From positions 1 through 49,881 of the forward strand of contig CAMWLE010000013.1 in the NCBI GenBank assembly GCA_947175015.1: a DNA stretch of 49,881 nucleotides. The letters are read 5' to 3'. The notes beneath the pieces are model-generated. The model did not search any database and was not told the DNA's origin. It saw only the letters and a list, made by a program, of their open reading frames with translations. This stretch comes from an uncultured bacterium (GTDB taxonomy: Bacteria; Bacillota; Clostridia; Lachnospirales; Lachnospiraceae). Each line of letters opens with the position of its first letter. Position 1 is the first letter of the stretch. Shown here in pieces: positions 18,137 to 26,022 of this stretch. Position numbers and translations under genes: made by a program.

Positions 18137-19012
18137 ATGGAAAACAGAAATGATTATGGAGTAATAGAAAAGAAAGCGGAAGTTCGGAAGAAGGCAGCAA
18201 ATGTGATCACATATGCACTGTTGATATTATGGGCGGTAATCGTATTATTCCCGTTTTACTGGATGGTTCTGACATCTGTTAAGAGCTACGGCGCTTACAA
18301 TTCAGAATATATTCCAAAGTTCTATACCTTATCCCCCACATTTCAGAACTATGTGGATGCGTTTACCACTGTATCGTTGGGGCGCTACTTAATGAATACG
18401 GCTATATTCACGGTGGTGACCACAGCCATTATGCTTGTTGTAATCACATTGGCGGCATTCGCTTTTGCGCGGCTTGATTTCAGAGGGAAGAACATTGTGT
18501 TTGTGCTGTTCCTTTCGCTGATGATGATTCCGAATGAACTGGTGATTATCACAAATTTTGTGACCATCACGGATTTGAATATGCGAAATACTTTTCAAGG
18601 GCTTATTCTGCCGTCGGTGACATCAATATTTTATATTTACCTGTTAAAAGAAAATTTTGAGCAGATACCAAACAGTCTGTATTATGCGGCGAAAGTAGAC
18701 GGAACTTCTGACTTAAAATATCTGTGGAAGGTCATGATACCGATATCAAAGCCGACCTTGATTACCATCACCATATTGAAAGTGATCGAATGCTGGAATT
18801 CCTATGTATGGCCCCGGCTGATTACGGATGATGAGCGGTATTATCTTGTGTCAAACGGAATACAGGAAATCCGCGAAAACGGGTTTGGGCGTGAAAACAT
18901 TCCTGCTATGATGGCGGCAGTGGTTGTGATCTCGATTCCTTTGATCATTTTGTTCCTGATATTCCGCAGGAAGGTGATGGCCGGTGTGGCAAGAGGAGGT
19001 ACAAAGGGATGA
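18137..19012 (+). CDS. CUT1 sugar ABC permease, UgpE/MalG type
   Basis: This 291-residue permease starts at ATG 18137 behind AAGGGG; longer readings of the frame add an unlikely MLWYWSKG head. It has six membrane helices and the EAA loop NSLYYAAKVDGTSDLKYLWK followed by VMIPISKPTLITI. The typical opening is ALLILWAVIVLFPFYWMVLTS. It lies 169 bases after its partner, an unusually long gap within an operon that holds no gene. Its TGA overlaps the ATG of the binding protein. Confidence 0.92.
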   Translation: MENRNDYGVIEKKAEVRKKAANVITYALLILWAVIVLFPFYWMVLTSVKSYGAYNSEYIPKFYTLSPTFQNYVDAFTTVSLGRYLMNTAIFTVVTTAIMLVVITLAAFAFARLDFRGKNIVFVLFLSLMMIPNELVIITNFVTITDLNMRNTFQGLILPSVTSIFYIYLLKENFEQIPNSLYYAAKVDGTSDLKYLWKVMIPISKPTLITITILKVIECWNSYVWPRLITDDERYYLVSNGIQEIRENGFGRENIPAMMAAVVVISIPLIILFLIFRRKVMAGVARGGTKG

Positions 19013-20736
19013 TGGGAAGATGGAAGTCGGACACTGTGCAGAGGAACGGCGTGTCAGAGCGGTGCCGCAGGATACTGTGGAACAGAATGTCGGAGAGGGG
19101 CAGCGGGATAAAGGAAAATGATATATCAGGAAAACACAGGCACAGTTTGGCCTCTTTGTTTTTTGTGGCAGGGAGTACTCTGGTATTGACGGGATGCCAT
19201 GGTTCCAAGGGGCTGAATGCGTTTGAGATTCCGGAAGAATTTGATACCTCCAGAGAGTATGAGATTACTTTCTGGGCAAAAAATGATACCAATAAAACCC
19301 AAACGGATATATATGAGCAGGCCATTGCCGATTTTGAGGAATTATATCCTAATGTCACCATAAATCTGCGTCTGTATACGGATTATGGCAGGATTTACAA
19401 TGATGTGATTACGAATATCGCCACGAATACCACGCCCAATGTCTGTATTACGTATCCGGATCATATAGCGACGTATCTCACCGGGGTAAATCAGGTGGTT
19501 CCGCTGGACGAATTATTTACAGATGAAAAATATGGTCTGGGCGGCAGTGAGGTCAGATTTGACGGACCTGCAGTGGAAGAAATGATTCCGAAGTTCCTGG
19601 AGGAATGTTCCTTTGGCGGTCATTACTACGCATTTCCCTATATGCGTTCTTCGGAGGCCTGTTATATCAACAAGACTTATGTGGAGAAATTGGGATATTC
19701 CTTACCGGATGTTCTGACCTGGGATTTTATCTGGGAGGTTGCCGAAGCAGCTACGGCAAAGGATGAGGAGGGGAATTTCCTGGTAAATGGTCAGAAGGTG
19801 ATGATTCCCTTCATATATAAGTCCACGGACAATATGATGATTCAGATGTTAAAGCAGAAGGGAGAAGGATATTCTACGGAGGATGGCCAGGTGCTGCTTT
19901 TTAATGACTACACGAAAGAGTTGCTGATGGCCATTGCGGAACATGCTGCAGCCGGTGCTTTCTCTACATTTAAAATTTCCAGTTATCCGGCCAATTTCCT
20001 GAATGCGGGCCAATGTATTTTTGCCGTAGACTCCACAGCCGGCGCCACCTGGATGGGGACAAATGCGCCGCTTTTGGATATCAGTGCGGACAAGTTGGTG
20101 GAATTTGAAACGGAGGTAATGGTAATTCCTCAATTTGACACGGAACACCTTACAATGATATCGCAAGGGCCGTCTGTCTGTATTTTCAATAAGAGTGACC
20201 CGCAGGAGGTGTTGGCTTCCTGGTTGTTTGCACAGTATTTGCTGACAAATAAGATTCAGATCGGATATGCGGAGACAGAAGGTTATGTGCCGGTGACTTC
20301 CAAGGCACAGGAAGCGGAAGAGTATCAGGATTACCTTTCCCGAAGCGGTGAAGACAATAACAAGTACTATGATATTAAAATGAAGGCCACAAATCTGCTG
20401 CTGGAGAACATAGGGAATACGTTTGTGACCCCTGTATTTAATGGTTCCGCATCACTTCGTGATGCAGCGGGGCAGTTGATAGAGAATACAGTCAAATCTG
20501 TCAGGAGACAGGAGGAAGTCAATGCGGAATATATGGAAAAACTGTATAGTGATATCCGGTCGCTCTATCGTCTGGATCAGATCGGCGGGCAGAATGGAAC
20601 AGTATCCGGGAAAGCTGATCTTGGCAAGCTTCCGGGGATGGCTGTTGGGTTGTTGGCCGGGCTGGGCATCGCCTGGTTTTTCATCATTTTGTATGTTGTG
20701 TTTCATGCCGTGAAACATAAGAAAGATAAAGTTTAG
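19009..20736 (+). CDS. Large CUT1 sugar-binding lipoprotein with C-terminal membrane anchor
   Basis: This 575-residue solute-binding protein of the ExtII family (SBP_bac_1) starts at ATG 19009, supported by AGGAGGT 8 bases upstream inside the permease gene. An unusually long charged head (about 45 residues) precedes the signal core LASLFFVAGSTLVLTGC, whose Cys63 is the lipidation site. The domain body begins YEITFWAKNDTN and includes DYGRIYNDVITNIA and NKTYVEKLGYSLPDVLTWDFIWEVAEAA in pieces. At the very end, AVGLLAGLGIAWFFIILYVV followed by HAVKHKKDKV forms a transmembrane helix with a positive tail. Two anchors on a binding protein are unusual. Substrate unknown. Confidence 0.88.
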   Translation: MMGRWKSDTVQRNGVSERCRRILWNRMSERGSGIKENDISGKHRHSLASLFFVAGSTLVLTGCHGSKGLNAFEIPEEFDTSREYEITFWAKNDTNKTQTDIYEQAIADFEELYPNVTINLRLYTDYGRIYNDVITNIATNTTPNVCITYPDHIATYLTGVNQVVPLDELFTDEKYGLGGSEVRFDGPAVEEMIPKFLEECSFGGHYYAFPYMRSSEACYINKTYVEKLGYSLPDVLTWDFIWEVAEAATAKDEEGNFLVNGQKVMIPFIYKSTDNMMIQMLKQKGEGYSTEDGQVLLFNDYTKELLMAIAEHAAAGAFSTFKISSYPANFLNAGQCIFAVDSTAGATWMGTNAPLLDISADKLVEFETEVMVIPQFDTEHLTMISQGPSVCIFNKSDPQEVLASWLFAQYLLTNKIQIGYAETEGYVPVTSKAQEAEEYQDYLSRSGEDNNKYYDIKMKATNLLLENIGNTFVTPVFNGSASLRDAAGQLIENTVKSVRRQEEVNAEYMEKLYSDIRSLYRLDQIGGQNGTVSGKADLGKLPGMAVGLLAGLGIAWFFIILYVVFHAVKHKKDKV

Positions 20737-20840
20737 ATTCCATAGGATTCTAACTGTATCTTTATGAGGGGATCAATTAGAGGTTGGTTGAATTTGTGAT
20801 AGTGTGCGTAGTAGAAAATGAAAATAAATAAGAAATACTA

Positions 20841-20868
20841 TTGATTTCTTGAAAAAATCATGTATAAT
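20841..20868 (+). promoter_or_regulatory. Promoter of the lipoprotein gene
   Basis: TTGATT (20841-20846), a 16-base spacer and TATAAT (20863-20868) form a sigma-A type promoter, with a start point expected near 20875. Confidence 0.55.
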
Positions 20869-20876
20869 AATCTCAA

Positions 20877-20892
20877 TGTTTATCGATAAACA
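20877..20892. promoter_or_regulatory. Perfect 16-bp palindrome overlapping the start point (operator candidate)
   Basis: TGTTTATCGATAAACA is its own reverse complement with a central CpG, as in LacI-family operators. It begins 8 bases after the TATAAT box, a position where a bound repressor would block transcription. I saw no second copy in the window. Confidence 0.45.
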
Positions 20893-20992
20893 ATTTTTTG
20901 ACAGAAGTCTTCGGAAGAAGGCTGTAAAATGTTTACATTTTTAATTCTGCCCATTGATAGGGCTGAATAGAAAGGGTTTAAAGAGGAGAAAA

Positions 20993-21742
20993 ATGAAAAA
21001 ATTAACATCGCTACTTTTGGCTCTTGTACTTGTGTGCGCCTGTGTTGGCTGTGGCACACCGGAAAGTGAATCTTCCGGTGCGGATGTGAAATCAGAGGGC
21101 GTTATGACGTATGCGGAATATGTTGCCGCGCCGCTGGATTCACAGGTTGTAATTGAAACTTATGTACAGGCAAAGCAGTCGTGGTGGGACAACAAGGCCA
21201 CCGTTTACACCCAGGATAAGGATGGAGCGTATTTCCTTTATAATATGGCATGTTCCGAGGAGGATTATGCGAAGCTGACCCCCGGAACCAAAATTAAGGT
21301 AACAGGATACAAGGGAGAATGGTCAGGCGAAGTGGAAATTATGGATGCCACATTTGAAATCCAGGAGGGCAATTATGTCGCTACTGCGGAGGATGTTACT
21401 GCATTGCTTGGCACAGAAGAGCTGATCAATCACCAGAATAAATTGGTGTCTTTTAAGGGTATGACAGTTGAGGCAGCAGGCAAGGATGCCAGCGGAAATG
21501 ACGTGGCATTTCTGTATAAATGGGATGCTTCCGGCCAGGACGGCGACGATTTGTATTTTAATGTTTCTCTGAATGGAACTACTTATACATTTACTGTGGA
21601 ATCCTATCTGTGCGACAATACAACAGATGTGTATAAGGCAGTAAAGGAACTGAAGATTGGTGACAAGATTGACATGGAAGGTTTCCTGTATTGGTATGAG
21701 GGTGCTAATCCCCATATTACATCTGTAACGGCAGCAAACTGA
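20993..21742 (+). CDS. Secreted lipoprotein, possible OB-fold
   Basis: This 249-residue protein starts at ATG 20993 (site AAGAGGAG) with signal MKKLTSLLLALVLVCACVGC; the lipidated Cys is within CVGC. The mature protein is rich in beta-strand pattern and shows two similar halves of the form V-x-F/V-x-G-x-(S/E), for example GTKIKVTGYKGEWSGEVEIM and GDKIDMEGFLYWYEGANPH. These resemble OB-fold modules found in extracellular Firmicutes proteins, but I cannot name a function. It has its own promoter and palindrome, so it is separate from the sugar importer upstream. Confidence 0.8.
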   Translation: MKKLTSLLLALVLVCACVGCGTPESESSGADVKSEGVMTYAEYVAAPLDSQVVIETYVQAKQSWWDNKATVYTQDKDGAYFLYNMACSEEDYAKLTPGTKIKVTGYKGEWSGEVEIMDATFEIQEGNYVATAEDVTALLGTEELINHQNKLVSFKGMTVEAAGKDASGNDVAFLYKWDASGQDGDDLYFNVSLNGTTYTFTVESYLCDNTTDVYKAVKELKIGDKIDMEGFLYWYEGANPHITSVTAAN

Positions 21743-21790
21743 CAGGAAACTGTGATTGGCCGGATACATAAGCTGAAAAGGTTCATAGTG

Positions 21791-21821
21791 CCCAGGATAT
21801 TGGTAATTTCAGTATCCTGGG
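21791..21821. terminator. Inverted repeat between convergent genes
   Basis: CCCAGGATA (21791-21799) pairs with TATCCTGGG (21813-21821) around a 13-base loop. It lies between the lipoprotein and the convergent DUF2971 gene. No T-run follows on either strand, so termination is only probable by position. Confidence 0.4.
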
Positions 21822-21900
21822 TATTATAATACATGATGATAAGATAAAATGTATATGATTCAGGTGACGAAGCATTTTGGCAGAAAAGCATTATGCCTGT

Positions 21901-22722
21901 TCAGGAAGTTGGTTTCCGCAACGGACATTCGGACATACTGATCTTATTTTTCAGAACACTTAATCCGCAATCTTCCAGATAATCCTGGAGAATGGGAAGG
22001 GATTGGGTAGATGTGGGGCCTATGATAATTCCGCCCACCAGATCAGACAGACGCAGGTTTAATTTACCGCACATTCTGTTCAAATCCAGAGGATAGTATT
22101 TCTTGATTCTGTTCGCAGTTACATGATATTTGGGTTCCACGGCGAATTCATTGGAGATAAATGGGGAAACTACCAATCTATGCTCTGTCTCGCTTGCAAA
22201 AGAAGGGTGTTTGAAAGCGGCCGATTGTACCCAGGCTTCATTCATCAGATTTTGCAGATGCGGTATACTCTTAGGAAAATCCGCAGTTTTCTTAATCAGT
22301 TTATAGAATTCGTCAACCAGATGATGTTCCCGCATGTTTTTCTGATAGTATACCTGCTGGAGAGATATGGCGCCGCCGAGCATTTTCTGCATTAAGTCTT
22401 CATGGAATGCGATACATACGCCTTGCCCTGCATGGCCATATCGATCCCATTGGGCAGCGTCATCTCTGTATTTGGAAAAACATGCCGCATAAGCGGAATA
22501 ATGGAATTCTGCTTCTAATTCTTCGTGAAAGAAAGCTTCTGTTTGGCGGCTTTTTTCCTCTTCTCCGTCCTGATCTAATTTTTCGATGACGGCTGTACAG
22601 ATACCGTTCATAAACAATCTCATTTCAGAGGCATCATTCATGTTCAATATATTGTTTAGCCGCAGTTCGGCACATCGTATAATTCCGTCAAAGGCGGTGA
22701 AGTCAGTATAGTGATACAGCAT
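21901..22722 (-). CDS. DUF2971 family protein
   Basis: This 273-residue soluble protein starts at ATG 22722 after GAGGAGGGATT. The N-terminus MLYHYTDFTAFDGIIRCAEL followed by RLNNILNMNDASEM is the DUF2971 hallmark. So are the central SAYAACFSKYRDDAAQWDRYG and GVCIAFHEDLM (Cys-Phe-Ser ... QW-x-x-YG ... G-C-I-x-F). The biochemical role of DUF2971 is unknown; members are scattered and often accessory. The gene is monocistronic with its own promoter at 22761-22789, next to another orphan gene. Confidence 0.85.
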   Translation of the reverse strand: MLYHYTDFTAFDGIIRCAELRLNNILNMNDASEMRLFMNGICTAVIEKLDQDGEEEKSRQTEAFFHEELEAEFHYSAYAACFSKYRDDAAQWDRYGHAGQGVCIAFHEDLMQKMLGGAISLQQVYYQKNMREHHLVDEFYKLIKKTADFPKSIPHLQNLMNEAWVQSAAFKHPSFASETEHRLVVSPFISNEFAVEPKYHVTANRIKKYYPLDLNRMCGKLNLRLSDLVGGIIIGPTSTQSLPILQDYLEDCGLSVLKNKISMSECPLRKPTS

Positions 22723-22760
22723 AGAATCCCTCCTCGTCTGTTTGTTTTCAAATACAGCTT

Positions 22761-22789
22761 ATTATAGCTGAAAGGACTTATAAAATCAA
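22761..22789 (-). promoter_or_regulatory. Promoter of the DUF2971 gene
   Basis: On the minus strand TTGATT (22789-22784) lies 17 bases from TATAAT (22766-22761), about 40 bases before the start codon. Confidence 0.6.
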
Positions 22790-23019
22790 GAGGGCCTTTG
22801 CCATTATCATTTGCGGGGATAACACGAAGGGAAGCAAAGCAATATTTATAATGATTGATGAGATATATGAGGATTGTCCAGAGGAATTTGATTTCAGAAG
22901 GTAAGGCTATGCTTTCTGCGTGTTATGCGGTGAAGCATAAACTGATGTAAAATAAGAGATGCTTTATGGATATTGATTGCAATGTATTCCAAAGCGATGG
23001 TACCAGGCATTGAAGGGGA
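22790..23019. other. Intergenic stretch without a supported gene
   Basis: The 383-base gap between the DUF2971 and PD-(D/E)XK-like genes holds the DUF2971 promoter and a possible terminator. The rest contains only short frames without ribosome binding sites, such as an 18-codon frame at about 22852 that includes EIYEDCPEEFDF. These could be debris of a lost gene, but nothing recognisable remains. Confidence 0.5.
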
Positions 23020-23079
23020 AGGAAAAATAAGCTGCCGGCAATGTTGCCCGGTTGTTGGTAAAATGTACATTCCGGCAAC
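23020..23079 (-). terminator. Possible terminator of the PD-(D/E)XK-like gene
   Basis: On the minus strand GTTGCCGG (23079-23072) can pair with CCGGGCAAC (23051-23043) with one bulged base. GGCAA/TTGCC offers an alternative stem closer to the following TTATTTTTCC. This lies 27 bases after the stop codon. The structure is imperfect. Confidence 0.35.
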
Positions 23080-23105
23080 TTATGAATGACATGGGGGATT
23101 GCTAT

Positions 23106-23849
23106 TTATGTTTCTTTTGGTTCGTATAAGTACATATTTCCTTTTTTGCCTACTCTGTCCACAGTTTCTACGTAATATAGTATATTCAGTACGGTCTGGG
23201 CCAGCGATACAGGAATATGCGCGGCTTCGGCAAAGTCTTTGGAGGTAAAGGCTTCTTCCAGTTCAAAAGGGACAAATTGCATATAGTCCGCCAGACAGTC
23301 GATTTCCACTTCCTGCACATATTCCGTTGGAATACGGTCATAGCGGCTGGCGCCCTTTTTCTTATCACGGCTCCAGCCATTGAGAATTTTATATTCTTCT
23401 ATATTCAGCAGAGCCAGTCGGAAACGGAGATTTGGATTTTTCAAGAAAGATTTAATTTTATATAATTCGGGGAAAACCATATAGGGGTTCCCTTTTGCAG
23501 GAGATTTCCGCTTCTTGCTTAACTCCCCGGTTTCTTCATCTATCCAGATCAGCCATTTCTCACGGGGAATGGGATAAACAATGGTGACGGGATATAAGGG
23601 CAGGAAAGTCTGAAGTTTGTCTCTTAGTTTGTTAAACTGTTTTGTCTGTATTTCAATAATCTCACCTTGAGAAAAAATATCAGCCACATAATTTTCAATA
23701 GGTATTTCCTGGTTGTCCTCATTGGGGGCGTAATAATTTTTTAAAATAGCATGGACTGTTTTCTCTGATAAAGTGCCAATGCCAAGGCGCTGCCGATCAA
23801 TTCCTATGATTTTCTTTCTGGCCGCTTCAAAGGCTTCTCTGTCTGGCAT
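23106..23849 (-). CDS. Uncharacterised protein with PD-(D/E)XK-like N-terminus and winged-helix-like C-terminus
   Basis: I prefer ATG 23849, which has GGAAAGGAATT in front, over ATG 23873, which lacks one; this gives 247 residues. The N-terminal half shows GIGTLSEKTVHAILKNYY, an acidic IENYVADIF and EIIEIQTKQF, an E...D...ExQxK arrangement like that of PD-(D/E)XK nucleases. It then has TIVYPIPREKWLIWIDEETGE in two strands. The C-terminal 60 residues (FTSKDFAEAAHIP, AQTVLNILYYVETVDRVGKKG) look like a winged helix. A nuclease-like or DNA-binding role is inference. I recall similar unnamed proteins in many Clostridia, which would argue for a chromosomal housekeeping rather than purely mobile role. 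It is monocistronic. Confidence 0.75.
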   Translation of the reverse strand: MPDREAFEAARKKIIGIDRQRLGIGTLSEKTVHAILKNYYAPNEDNQEIPIENYVADIFSQGEIIEIQTKQFNKLRDKLQTFLPLYPVTIVYPIPREKWLIWIDEETGELSKKRKSPAKGNPYMVFPELYKIKSFLKNPNLRFRLALLNIEEYKILNGWSRDKKKGASRYDRIPTEYVQEVEIDCLADYMQFVPFELEEAFTSKDFAEAAHIPVSLAQTVLNILYYVETVDRVGKKGNMYLYEPKET

Positions 23850-23941
23850 ATAATTCAATTCCTTTCCATACATTCCGTTATGTGTGATGTCATCTTTCGT
23901 TATGATAACAGCAGGGGCCTCTTGAATGTAAAGCTGGCTTC

Positions 23942-23970
23942 ATAATATTATTTAATATGGTATCTGTCAA
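23942..23970 (-). promoter_or_regulatory. Promoter of the PD-(D/E)XK-like gene
   Basis: On the minus strand consensus TTGACA (23970-23965) is 17 bases from TATTAT (23947-23942). Confidence 0.6.
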
Positions 23971-24094
23971 GATAAAAATAGTATAAAACATTGACTGAAA
24001 TAAAAGATATGAAATCTGTATGGAAATGAGCATACATTTTTGGCGACAAATAGTAGAGCAATAAAATTAATACTCATATTATGTTATTTTGATA

Positions 24095-24124
24095 TTGACA
24101 ATAGTGTGTGGCATACAGTATAAT
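24095..24124 (+). promoter_or_regulatory. Consensus promoter of the PadR operon
   Basis: TTGACA (24095-24100), an 18-base spacer and TATAAT (24119-24124) have perfect hexamers. PadR proteins commonly repress their own promoters, but no clear PadR dyad was seen overlapping it. Confidence 0.75.
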
Positions 24125-24169
24125 AACAGAAGATAAATGATAAAAATAGTTGCAAAGGGAAAGTGATAG

Positions 24170-24550
24170 GTGGCCAGTGATAAAGGAGAAGTTGCGAAAG
24201 GGGGGATGCCAGTGGGCGAGGAGAGAGATTTACTGGATGGATTGCTCTTGGAATTACGCAGGGGGACAATTGTGTTAAGCGTACTGAGTCAGATGAAAGA
24301 GCCAAGATATGGGTATGCTCTGGTACAAGGCTTAGAGGAAAAGGGAGTGCCGATTGATCCGAATACGTTGTATCCGTTACTGCGCAGGTTAGAAAAGCAG
24401 GGATTGTTACAGAGCGAGTGGGAGACAAGTGGTTCAAAACCGAGGAAATATTATCGGCGAACGGAGCTGGGAAATCAGATTTTTAACGAGTTAAGAATTC
24501 AATGGGAGCATATGGCAGCAGGTATGAAGCAATTGTTGGAATCGGAATAG
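24170..24550 (+). CDS. PadR-family transcriptional regulator
   Basis: This 126-residue regulator starts at GTG 24170, behind AAAGGGAAAG. The ATG at 24206 would have a ribosome binding site too close to it. The PadR winged helix is clear: LRRGTIVLSVLSQMKEPRYG, then GYALVQGLEEKGVPIDPNTL, YPLLRRLEKQGLLQSEWE and GSKPRKYYRRTELG. It is followed by a short helical tail (WEHMAAGMKQLL). It should bind DNA as a dimer and usually acts as a repressor. The next gene, 47 bases on, is the classic partner type: a membrane protein with a HAAS (PadR-associated) N-terminal domain. Confidence 0.92.
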   Translation: MASDKGEVAKGGMPVGEERDLLDGLLLELRRGTIVLSVLSQMKEPRYGYALVQGLEEKGVPIDPNTLYPLLRRLEKQGLLQSEWETSGSKPRKYYRRTELGNQIFNELRIQWEHMAAGMKQLLESE

Positions 24551-24597
24551 AATTGTTTCAGTTGCTGATGACTGCATACGTCGATGGAGGAGAAATT

Positions 24598-25689
24598 ATG
24601 ACACAAAAAGATCAGGAATGGATGGAGCAATATATTTATCAGGTAGTGCGTCGGCTGCCGAAGGAGCAGCGGGAAGAAGTGAGCATGGAACTTCGGGAGC
24701 TGATCAGTGATATGCTGGAGCAATCAGGTTCTTCGGAATCTGATTGTTCTATGGAGAAAGTATTATCAGAGTTGGGTGATCCGGCAGAATTTGCGAAGAG
24801 ATACAGGGATGATGCACATTGTTTAATAGGCCCAGAGTATTATGACACATACCTGTGGTTTATGAAAATAGTATTACTTTGTACTTTGATATCAACATTT
24901 GTAATGTCTCTGCTGGAAGGAATTCATCATGTAGTTGGCAGTGAAGGGGAAGGTTATGTGGGCATTGTGGTTAGGACGTTTGTCTCCTGTCTTGTGAATG
25001 GAATAACAAATTGTGCCATTTCCTGTATCAGTGTGTTTGGCGGCATTACCATAGTGTTTGCAGTGCTGGAGCGACAGGTCAAAAAGAATGGATTGCGTGA
25101 TGGCTTAGGTAAAAAGGTATGGACCCCAGGAGAACTTACCAGTATTCCGCATAAGAAAGCTATGATTGATCGTGGAGATTGTATCGTAGGAATTGTATTT
25201 ATTGTAATATTCTGTATGTTGCTGATCATGTCACCAAATGCGTTTTCAGCAATAGTACGGTCAGGCGCAAATGATAAGGATGTAACTTTAGTTCCAATAT
25301 TGAATCTAATGCAATGGAATAGAATTTTGCCGCTTTTCGTTATCGGACTATTGGTAGGTCTTGCGGATGAAGTGTTTAAGCTTATTGTGGGTATATATTG
25401 TTATAAGGTAATGATTAGTTGTATTATTAGCGGATTTATCCAGATTATTTTGGGGAGTGTGATCCTGAAAGTACTTCCGTTCTGGAATCCTGATTTCATG
25501 ATACAGATGGAATTACAGGCTATGAAAGGAAATACAGGGGCTGAGTTTATAAAAGAATGGTTGTCTGGTGGGAATGTATCAATTATGTCTAATGTGATAC
25601 TGGCGTTTATTATTCTATGTACACTTGAGGAAATCGGCGTTACGGTTTATAAGACAATACGATATGGAGAAAAATATTCTTTTCTGTGA
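24598..25689 (+). CDS. HAAS-domain membrane protein partnered with PadR
   Basis: This 363-residue protein starts at ATG 24598 after GGAGGAG. Residues 1-80 form the helical HAAS-type cytoplasmic domain (IYQVVRRLPKEQREEVSMEL, LSELGDPAEFAKRYRDD), known for its association with PadR regulators. The rest holds about seven hydrophobic segments, at roughly residues 92-112, 125-160, 200-225, 245-270, 275-300 and 330-350. The membrane part belongs to no family I recognise. It probably works with the PadR protein in sensing or responding to membrane or envelope stress; that is inference from the pairing. Confidence 0.85.
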   Translation: MTQKDQEWMEQYIYQVVRRLPKEQREEVSMELRELISDMLEQSGSSESDCSMEKVLSELGDPAEFAKRYRDDAHCLIGPEYYDTYLWFMKIVLLCTLISTFVMSLLEGIHHVVGSEGEGYVGIVVRTFVSCLVNGITNCAISCISVFGGITIVFAVLERQVKKNGLRDGLGKKVWTPGELTSIPHKKAMIDRGDCIVGIVFIVIFCMLLIMSPNAFSAIVRSGANDKDVTLVPILNLMQWNRILPLFVIGLLVGLADEVFKLIVGIYCYKVMISCIISGFIQIILGSVILKVLPFWNPDFMIQMELQAMKGNTGAEFIKEWLSGGNVSIMSNVILAFIILCTLEEIGVTVYKTIRYGEKYSFL

Positions 25690-25757
25690 TTTGCCATTGG
25701 TTAAAATGGACATGGATAAGGGACTTGTAAGGTAAATTAATATTAGCGGTTTTCTCA

Positions 25758-25794
25758 CAAATGCAGAGGAAGAAGTTGTTTTCCTCTGCATTTG
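25758..25794. terminator. Inverted repeat after the PadR/HAAS operon
   Basis: CAAATGCAGAGGAA (25758-25771) pairs perfectly over 14 bases with 25781-25794 around a 9-base loop. It lies 69 bases after the operon and is probably its terminator, although only TTTG closes the stem and no long T-run follows. The rest of the 333-base gap up to 26022 is AT-rich and shows only a promoter near its end. Confidence 0.45.
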
Positions 25795-25964
25795 CATGTT
25801 CGGTTAGTCTTCTCGATTCATTGCTCTATGTATGATTCTCATATTTCTAAATCACTTTTCGGCATATAAGGTTCACATAAAGAAGTCAAATATTATTATC
25901 AGTTTTCTTAGAATACGGCTTGACGCTGTTCTATTGTAAGATTATACTATATTTAAGACTTACA

Positions 25965-25996
25965 TTGTTTCAAATCTTATAGAGTTATATTATAAT
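25965..25996 (+). promoter_or_regulatory. Probable promoter of the helicase gene
   Basis: TATAAT at 25991-25996 lies 27 bases before the start codon. Upstream, TTTCAA (25968-25973) stands 17 bases away and TTGTTT (25965) 20 bases away, so the -35 element is weak or poorly spaced. Confidence 0.4.
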
Positions 25997-26022
25997 ACAA
26001 TAATGATACGAAAGAAGAGCGT

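Noticed and set aside
22852..22905. Short gene between the DUF2971 and PD-(D/E)XK-like genes
   Set aside because: The frame has 18 codons at most, no ribosome binding site and no recognisable product.
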